NCBI RefSeq assembly: GCF_000956505.1
Contig: NZ_JYIX01000021.1
Coordinates: 1 to 55,646 of the forward strand
Source of the DNA: Microbacterium azadirachtae
Lineage (GTDB): Bacteria > Actinomycetota > Actinomycetes > Actinomycetales > Microbacteriaceae
Direction: 5' to 3'
Length of the DNA: 55,646 nucleotides
The position numbers and the translations under genes were made by a program. The stretch's first letter is position 1. The number at the start of each line of letters is the position of its first letter. Shown in pieces: positions 52,682 to 55,646 of the stretch. The notes beneath the pieces are model-generated. The model was given only the letters and a program-made list of their open reading frames with translations, did no database searches and was not told the DNA's origin.

Positions 52682-53487
52682 TGGTCCTCCTCCTGCTCGG
52701 ACCACGTCGCATCGGGTCCGTCCACGACGATGTCCCAGCGGTAGCCCATCGAGAACTCCGGGACCGTGGCGTCGTGGTCGTACGCCGCGATCATCCGCTC
52801 ACGGTCCGACGCGCGCCGGATCGAGTTGTAGATCGGGTCGAGCGCGAACAGCGGATCCCCCGGGAAGTACATCTGGGTGACGATGCGCTGGGTGAAGGCG
52901 CGGCCGAACACCGAGAAGTGGATGTGCGCCGGGCGCCAGGCGTTCACATGGTTCTTCCACGGATACGGCCCTGGCTTGATGGTCGTGAAGAGGTACTCGC
53001 CCGCATCGTTCGTGATCGCGCGTCCCGCCCCCGTGAAGTTCGGGTCGAGGGGCGCCGGATGCTGGTCGCGCTGGTGGATGTAGCGCCCCGCGGAGTTCGC
53101 CTGCCAGACCTCGATGAGCTGGTTCGCGAGCGGCCGCCCCCAGGAGTCCAGGAGCCGTCCCCGGACGGTGATGCGCTCGCCGAGCGGCTCTCCGATGTGC
53201 TGCAGGGTCAGATCGGACTCGATCGCGGCGACGTCGCGCTGGCCGAATGCGGGCGAGAGCAGTTCGATCGTCTCCGGATCGACGAGCTTCGGGTTCTTCG
53301 TCGGGTGGCGGAGGACGCTCGACCGGTATGGCGGGAAGTCGTGCATCGTGCGCGACAGGATCTCCCCCTCGGCCTCCCGCCGCGCGTACTCGGCGTGCGC
53401 GGCCTCGATCTCGGCGGTGATCTCCCCCTGCGTGAGCTGGTCGGGCGCGGCGAGCAGCGACTCTGGTGCCGCGGCGGTGTCGTACAT
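52678..53487 (-). CDS. pcaH: Protocatechuate 3,4-dioxygenase beta subunit
   Basis: Catalytic Fe(III) subunit that cleaves protocatechuate between C3 and C4. 269 residues; the four iron ligands are Tyr136 (GRYIHQRD), Tyr175 (GPYPWKN), His188 and His190 (AHIHFS), with the same spacing (39, 13, 2) as in the Pseudomonas enzyme. ATG 53487 has AAGGAG 7 nt upstream. First gene of the pcaHGBDCIJF operon; the IclR operator lies 66-86 bp upstream. Confidence 0.96.
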   Translation of the reverse strand: MYDTAAAPESLLAAPDQLTQGEITAEIEAAHAEYARREAEGEILSRTMHDFPPYRSSVLRHPTKNPKLVDPETIELLSPAFGQRDVAAIESDLTLQHIGEPLGERITVRGRLLDSWGRPLANQLIEVWQANSAGRYIHQRDQHPAPLDPNFTGAGRAITNDAGEYLFTTIKPGPYPWKNHVNAWRPAHIHFSVFGRAFTQRIVTQMYFPGDPLFALDPIYNSIRRASDRERMIAAYDHDATVPEFSMGYRWDIVVDGPDATWSEQEEDQ

Positions 53488-53552
53488 CGTCGTCTCCTTC
53501 GACCGTTCGGGAACAGCAGAATCGTGCGTCGTGGCCGCGCCGCGTGGCCATC

Positions 53553-53573
53553 GATTCCCACCCAATGGGAATC
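53553..53573. promoter_or_regulatory. Operator-like palindrome between pcaH and the IclR gene
   Basis: GATTCCCA-CCCAA-TGGGAATC, perfect 8-bp arms. The related palindrome at 54359-54379 before pobA shares TCCC-NNN-CAAYGGGAA. Likely site for the IclR protein encoded beside it. Confidence 0.75.
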
Positions 53574-53600
53574 CTCTCGGGACAGTGGCATCCTGGGTCC

Positions 53601-54353
53601 ATGGCCAACTCCTCCTCCGGCGACTCGGTGACCGACCGCCTGCTCCGCGTGCTCGAGACTTTCACCCCGACCCGCACCGTGCAGACGGCCGCCGAGATCG
53701 GGCGCAGGGCCGGTCTCCCGCCTTCCACTGCGCACCGCGTGGTGGGTGAGCTCGTCGCGGCGGGCCTCCTGGAGCGCGACGAGGACCGCCGGATCCGCAT
53801 CGGCATGCGGCTGTGGGAGCTTGCGACCCGCTCCTCGCACGCGCTGCGCCTGCGCCAGGCGGCGATGCCGTCGATGGAGCGGGTGCAGAGCCGCCTGCGC
53901 GAGCACACGCAGCTCGCCATCCTGGAGCAGGACGAGGCGCTCTTCCTGGAGCGCCTGTCCGGCCCGGAATCCGGCGCGAACGTCACGCGGATCGCGGGAC
54001 GGCTGCCGCTGCACGCCTCGTCCTCCGGCCTCGTGCTCCTGGCCTTCGGCACGCGCGATCTGCAGGAGCGGATCCTCGCGGGGCCCCTCGCCCCCGTCAC
54101 GAGGGAGACCATCACGGAGGCGGGGGCGCTGCGCCGTGCGCTCGCCGACATCCGGCGCCTCGGACACGTCGTCGCACCCGGGTACATCGAGGACGTCTCG
54201 ACCGGCGTCGCCGTGCCGATCCGGGACGAGACCGGCGCCGTGATCGCCGCGCTCTCCGCCGTGCTCCCCCGCGACGCGCAGACCGACATCGCGCTCTATG
54301 AGCTGCACGCCGCGGCCCGCGACATCGAGCGGTCGCTCGGCTTCCGTCGCTGA
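53601..54353 (+). CDS. IclR family transcriptional regulator (PcaR/PobR-like)
   Basis: A 250-residue IclR-type regulator: N-terminal winged helix (about 8-70) with QTAAEIGRRAGLPPSTAHRV as the helix-turn-helix, and a C-terminal effector domain (LPLHASSSGLVLLAF, then GYIEDVSTGVAVPIRDETG). IclR members control pca and pob genes in many bacteria, usually as aromatic-acid-responsive activators or repressors. It lies between pcaH (divergent) and pobA (same strand), next to two matching palindromes. ATG 53601 is the reasonable start; a GTG upstream is not supported. Confidence 0.92.
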   Translation: MANSSSGDSVTDRLLRVLETFTPTRTVQTAAEIGRRAGLPPSTAHRVVGELVAAGLLERDEDRRIRIGMRLWELATRSSHALRLRQAAMPSMERVQSRLREHTQLAILEQDEALFLERLSGPESGANVTRIAGRLPLHASSSGLVLLAFGTRDLQERILAGPLAPVTRETITEAGALRRALADIRRLGHVVAPGYIEDVSTGVAVPIRDETGAVIAALSAVLPRDAQTDIALYELHAAARDIERSLGFRR

Positions 54354-54358
54354 AGTCA

Positions 54359-54379
54359 GAATCCCGTTCAACGGGAACT
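54359..54379 (+). promoter_or_regulatory. Operator-like palindrome upstream of pobA
   Basis: TCCCGTT-C-AACGGGA at 54362-54376 within GAATCCCGTTCAACGGGAAC; matches the pcaH/iclR site in TCCC-NNN-CAAYGGGAA. Located 58 bp before the pobA ATG. Confidence 0.75.
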
Positions 54380-54433
54380 GTCGAGCGCACGTCGGGGTGC
54401 ATCCGGGAGGCTATCGCCGTCGAAGGAGACCCC

Positions 54434-55615
54434 ATGACCACCACAGTCCGCACCCGAGTCGCCATCGTCGGCGCCGGCCCTGCCGGCCTGCTGCTCTCGC
54501 ACCTGCTCGCCGCCGCCGGGATCGGATCCATCGTGATCGACCGCCGTGAACGCGACGAGATCGAGCGCACCGTCCGCGCCGGCATCCTCGAGCAGGGCAC
54601 GGTGGATCTCCTCGTCTCCTCCGACGCGTCGACCAGGGTGCTGGCGGACGGCCACCGCCACGACGGGATCGAGCTGCGCTTCGACGGCGCCGGCCACCGC
54701 TTCGACTTCCCCGCCCTCACCGGGCGCAGCGTCTGGCTGTACCCGCAGCACGAGGTGCTGACGGATCTCATCGCGGCGCGCCTCGCGGACGGACAGGACC
54801 TCCGTTTCGGCGTCACCGCGACGGCGGTGCGCGATGCGGCGTCGTCGCGACCCACCGTCGTCGCGGTGGACGCGGACGGCGCCGAACTCGAGATCGAGGC
54901 GGAGGTGGTCGTGGGCGCCGACGGATCGCATGGCGTCGTCCGGAAGACGGTGAGCCCGACCGGCGGTCACTTTCGCGAGTATCCGTTCGCGTGGTTCGGG
55001 ATCCTCTGCGAGGCGCGGCCCAGCAACGACGTTCTCGTCTACAGCAGCGCGGATGCCGGTTTCGCCCTCATCAGCCAGCGCAGCGAGAGCGTGCAGCGGA
55101 TGTACTTCCAGTGCGAGCCCGACACCGACCCCGCCGCGATGAGCGACGTGCAGATCTGGGCGGAGCTGCGCAAGCGCACCCCCGGCATGCGGCTGAACGA
55201 GGGGCCGATCATCCGACGCGACGTGCTGCGATTCCGGAGCTTCGTCGCGCATGAGCTGCGGCGCGGGCGGACGGTCCTCGTCGGCGACGCCGCGCATACC
55301 GTGCCGCCGACCGGCGCGAAGGGCATGAACCTCGCGGTCGCGGACGTCGTGCTGCTCGACCGGGCGATCCGCGCGCTCCTGCTCGACGGCGATGAGGGTC
55401 CGCTCGACCGGTTCCCCGAGGTCGCGGCCCGGCGCATCTGGAAGGCCCAGCATTTCTCCTCGTGGATGACGAACCTGCTGCACACGGCGCCAGACGCCAC
55501 CGACTTCGACCGTCGGCGCCGCCAGGGCGAGCTGCACATGCTCACCGGCTCCGAGTCCGGCCGCCGCTACCTGGCCGAGGCCTACACCGGCTGGCCCTTC
55601 GACACCGCCCTCTGA
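54434..55615 (+). CDS. pobA: 4-hydroxybenzoate 3-monooxygenase
   Basis: FAD- and NAD(P)H-dependent hydroxylase that makes protocatechuate from 4-hydroxybenzoate. 393 residues. FAD-binding VAIVGAGPAG (9-18), the DG motif VVVGADGSHGVVRKT, the second FAD motif GDAAHTVPPTGAKGMNLA, and the conserved PQHEVLTDLI. AAGGAG precedes ATG 54434. A near neighbour of pca genes, supplying their substrate. Its stop is 28 bp from the window end, where a CCCT repeat starts. Confidence 0.96.
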   Translation: MTTTVRTRVAIVGAGPAGLLLSHLLAAAGIGSIVIDRRERDEIERTVRAGILEQGTVDLLVSSDASTRVLADGHRHDGIELRFDGAGHRFDFPALTGRSVWLYPQHEVLTDLIAARLADGQDLRFGVTATAVRDAASSRPTVVAVDADGAELEIEAEVVVGADGSHGVVRKTVSPTGGHFREYPFAWFGILCEARPSNDVLVYSSADAGFALISQRSESVQRMYFQCEPDTDPAAMSDVQIWAELRKRTPGMRLNEGPIIRRDVLRFRSFVAHELRRGRTVLVGDAAHTVPPTGAKGMNLAVADVVLLDRAIRALLLDGDEGPLDRFPEVAARRIWKAQHFSSWMTNLLHTAPDATDFDRRRRQGELHMLTGSESGRRYLAEAYTGWPFDTAL

Positions 55616-55629
55616 TCCGTCCCCCGTCT

Positions 55630-55646
55630 TCCTCCCTCCCTCCCTC
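55630..55646 (+). repeat. Short CTCC-type repeat at window end
   Basis: CTTCCTCCCTCCCTCCCTC: about four tandem CCTC units, cut by the window edge. Length unknown. Confidence 0.6.

Overview
The window is high-GC DNA with very short intergenic gaps, ATGA/GTGA start-stop overlaps and many likely leaderless -10/ATG arrangements. The gene chain hemW-hrcA-dnaJ-rsmE-hit-phoH-ybeY-cnnM-era-recO-uppS and a LAATG wall-sorting signal point to an actinobacterium of the Microbacteriaceae, probably Microbacterium or a close relative. This is inferred from gene content only; no rRNA or tRNA gene is visible.

Left part (1-23.6 kb) is mostly housekeeping. A 3' fragment of an HNH endonuclease gene is followed by uppS-recO, a TRIC-like channel gene, leuA with a leucine-codon leader peptide, thrC, a DUF2207 membrane protein, a quinone-oxidoreductase-like gene, then era-cnnM-ybeY-phoH-hit, rsmE-dnaJ-hrcA (with a CIRCE operator), a carboxylesterase, hemW, a DUF1990 gene, a divergent EamA transporter/LysR pair, and lepA. 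The lepA gene appears to carry an in-frame insertion of a short dispersed repeat.

Middle part (23.9-35.4 kb): an Opp/Dpp-type ABC importer operon (two permeases, a double-ATPase fusion, a lipoprotein binding protein), an alpha/beta hydrolase, an MFS transporter with a GH1 beta-glucosidase, rpsT, a 0.5-kb non-coding block (an 18-bp minisatellite flanked by two 90-bp palindromic elements), and holA.

Right part (35.6-55.6 kb) is a 20-kb aromatic-acid catabolic region. A nine-gene operon (MaoC hydratase, SDR, acyl-CoA ligase, amidohydrolase, then LivFGHMK-type ABC importer) resembles the beta-oxidative deacetylation route for hydroxycinnamates known from Rhodococcus (CouL/CouO type), here joined to its own branched-chain-amino-acid-type importer and followed by a convergent GntR regulator. 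A wall-anchored 5'-nucleotidase follows. Then comes a complete pcaHGBDCIJF operon, a divergent IclR regulator, and pobA. Read together, the genes predict: uptake of p-coumarate-like acids, CoA activation and side-chain shortening to 4-hydroxybenzoate, hydroxylation by PobA to protocatechuate, and ring cleavage through beta-ketoadipate to succinyl-CoA and acetyl-CoA. Two matching palindromes, one in the pcaH/iclR gap and one before pobA, suggest common control by the IclR protein.
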